A stretch of 6,454 nt of DNA, taken from Rhodospirillaceae bacterium (GTDB taxonomy: Bacteria; Pseudomonadota; Alphaproteobacteria; UBA8366; GCA-2717185). Of this stretch, positions 5,579 through 6,454 are shown one piece after another. The notes beneath the pieces were generated by a model, which saw only the letters and a program-made list of their open reading frames with translations, made no database searches and was not told where the DNA came from. The stretch spans positions 8,943 through 15,396 of the forward strand of contig PBDC01000050.1 of the NCBI GenBank assembly GCA_002717185.1. Reading direction: 5' to 3'. The position numbers and the translations under genes are program-made. Numbering within the stretch: the first letter of the stretch is position 1; every line of letters starts with the position of its first letter.

Positions 5579-6244
5579 CTATACCGTTGTTGAGCAGGTG
5601 AGTGCCGCTCCGAATACACTCTCGAATGTCTCGCGCAATGCGACGTCCAGGTCGGTCATCGTCACGGGGAGACCGAGATCTACTAATGACGTAACGCCCA
5701 GGTATTCATCTCCGATGCCACAGGGGACGATGCCGTCAAAATGACTCAAATCGGGTTCCACGTTAATCGAAATGCCATGGAAAGTTATCCAGTGACGAAT
5801 GCGCACACCGATCGCAGCTATCTTGTCTTCGCGGCCGCCGCCGCGATCAACCCAGATACCGACCCGGTTATCCCGTCGCTCCCCCTTGACGTTGAATTGG
5901 GCTAGCGCCTTGATCACCCAATCTTCCAGGTTTTGCACGAAACAACGCACATCTGGCCCTCGTACGCGTAAGTCGAGCATAGTGTATACGATGCGCTGCC
6001 CCGGTCCGTGATAGGTATACTGCCCGCCGCGTCCGGCGAGATAGACCGGGAAGCGTGATGGTTCCAGTAAATCCGATTCCTTCGCGCTTGTCCCAGCGGT
6101 GTAGAGCGGTGGATGTTCGAGCAGCCAAATCAGCTCACTGGCTGTGCCGTTTCTGATCGCGGCGACCCTGTTTTCCATCGCCGACAGGCTTTCTAGATAG
6201 GCTTCCGGAGTGCAGCTGATCTGCCATTCTGGCGTGTTTATCAT
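5579..6244 (-). CDS. lipB: Octanoyltransferase (lipoyl-(octanoyl)-ACP:protein N-octanoyltransferase)
   Basis: A 221-residue LipB, the usual length. It transfers octanoyl from acyl carrier protein to the lipoyl-domain lysine of 2-oxoacid dehydrogenases and the glycine cleavage H protein. This is the first step of endogenous lipoate assembly, before LipA inserts sulfur. Motifs in order are [11 protein letters not shown] (41-51), [12 protein letters not shown] (72-83) with His79, DNRVGIWVD (125-133), KIAAIGVRI (141-149) with catalytic Lys141, FHGISINV (155-162) and FDGIVPCGI (169-177) with catalytic Cys175. The Cys/Lys pair is complete, so the enzyme should be active. ATG is the complement of 6242-6244; no strong ribosome site is visible upstream. 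It faces acyP and diverges from the tRNA gene, so it is transcribed alone within this window. The last residues (ALTCSTTV) are not conserved in the family. Confidence 0.95.
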   Translation of the reverse strand: MINTPEWQISCTPEAYLESLSAMENRVAAIRNGTASELIWLLEHPPLYTAGTSAKESDLLEPSRFPVYLAGRGGQYTYHGPGQRIVYTMLDLRVRGPDVRCFVQNLEDWVIKALAQFNVKGERRDNRVGIWVDRGGGREDKIAAIGVRIRHWITFHGISINVEPDLSHFDGIVPCGIGDEYLGVTSLVDLGLPVTMTDLDVALRETFESVFGAALTCSTTV

Positions 6245-6315
6245 GCGCCCGTGCGTATATTGGTTAATCAGGCTTGGTGGTGCTTGCCACAGTATAGGTG
6301 ATTTGGTATTCCCCG

Positions 6316-6344
6316 TGCGTCCTAACAGGACATACGTCTATAAT
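6316..6344 (+). promoter_or_regulatory. Likely sigma-70-type promoter of the tRNA-Leu gene
   Basis: A perfect TATAAT lies at 6339-6344, which puts a start site near 6351 and leaves a leader of about 20 bases before the tRNA at 6370. The -35 position (TGCGTC at 6316-6321, 17-base spacing) is a poor match to TTGACA. An imperfect dyad fills the spacer (see findings). Confidence 0.5.
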
Positions 6345-6369
6345 AAATCCGGTTTCGAACGAATACCAT

Positions 6370-6454
6370 GCGGTCGTGGCGGAATTGGTAGACGCGCAGC
6401 GTTGAGGTCGCTGTGGGGGCAACCCCGTGGAAGTTCGAGTCTTCTCGACCGCAC
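6370..6454 (+). tRNA. tRNA-Leu (anticodon GAG), CCA end cut by window edge
   Basis: A complete class II cloverleaf. The acceptor stem is GCGGTCG (6370-6376) paired with CGACCGC (6446-6452). The D-stem is GCG/CGC with TTGG in the loop. The anticodon stem CAGCG/CGCTG encloses loop TTGAGGT, with anticodon GAG at 6403-6405. The long variable arm is GGGG-GCAA-CCCC, and the T-arm GGAAG/CTTCT carries loop TTCGAGT. The discriminator base is A6453, and the C at 6454 may begin an encoded CCA. GAG reads the leucine codons CUC and CUU. The long variable arm and A discriminator agree with leucine rather than serine. A TATAAT box lies 25 bases upstream. Confidence 0.96.

Noticed and set aside
6370..6454. 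tRNA-Leu as an attachment site for an integrated element
   Set aside because: No integrase gene or repeated 3' tRNA fragment occurs in the window, and the sequence beyond the tRNA is not available, so nothing supports it here.

Overview
The window looks like a chromosomal stretch from an alphaproteobacterium. The reasons are PccA and PccB sequences that read like alphaproteobacterial propionyl-CoA carboxylase subunits, moderately high GC, and several GTG or TTG starts. The lineage is inferred from remembered family sequences, not from a search.

Layout. Positions 1-117 are the 3' end of pccB (propionyl-CoA carboxylase beta), cut by the window edge. Its stop overlaps the ATG of a 74-residue two-helix membrane protein (117-341). 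Two metabolic genes follow closely on the same strand: a PLP-dependent threonine-aldolase-family enzyme (369-1418) and an enolase-superfamily dehydratase or racemase with an unusual set of active-site residues (1445-2608). Next comes about 600 bp (2609-3211) with no convincing gene, though it holds two weak small ORFs. Then come pccA (biotin carboxylase plus biotin carrier subunit, 3212-5191, TTG start behind a perfect AGGAGG) and acyP (acylphosphatase, 5188-5481), whose TTG start overlaps the pccA stop. A short convergent intergenic region with weak hairpins separates these from lipB (octanoyltransferase, minus strand, 5579-6244). The window ends in a tRNA-Leu(GAG) gene (6370 to the edge) preceded by a perfect TATAAT box.

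How it fits together. PccA and PccB form the carboxylase that converts propionyl-CoA to methylmalonyl-CoA. Here the two subunit genes are about 3.1 kb apart, separated by the small membrane protein, the aldolase-like enzyme and the enolase-superfamily enzyme. The cluster may therefore link breakdown of a hydroxy-amino acid or sugar acid to propionyl-CoA metabolism, but no substrate can be read from the sequence. Acylphosphatase is translationally linked to pccA, which is notable because the biotin carboxylase reaction runs through an acyl phosphate, carboxyphosphate. lipB and the tRNA are housekeeping genes and appear to be a separate transcriptional neighbourhood.

No mobile element, CRISPR array or clearly novel multi-gene system is visible. 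The most unusual items are the two divergent enzymes between pccB and pccA, the pccA-acyP coupling, and the unexplained 2.6-3.2 kb gap.
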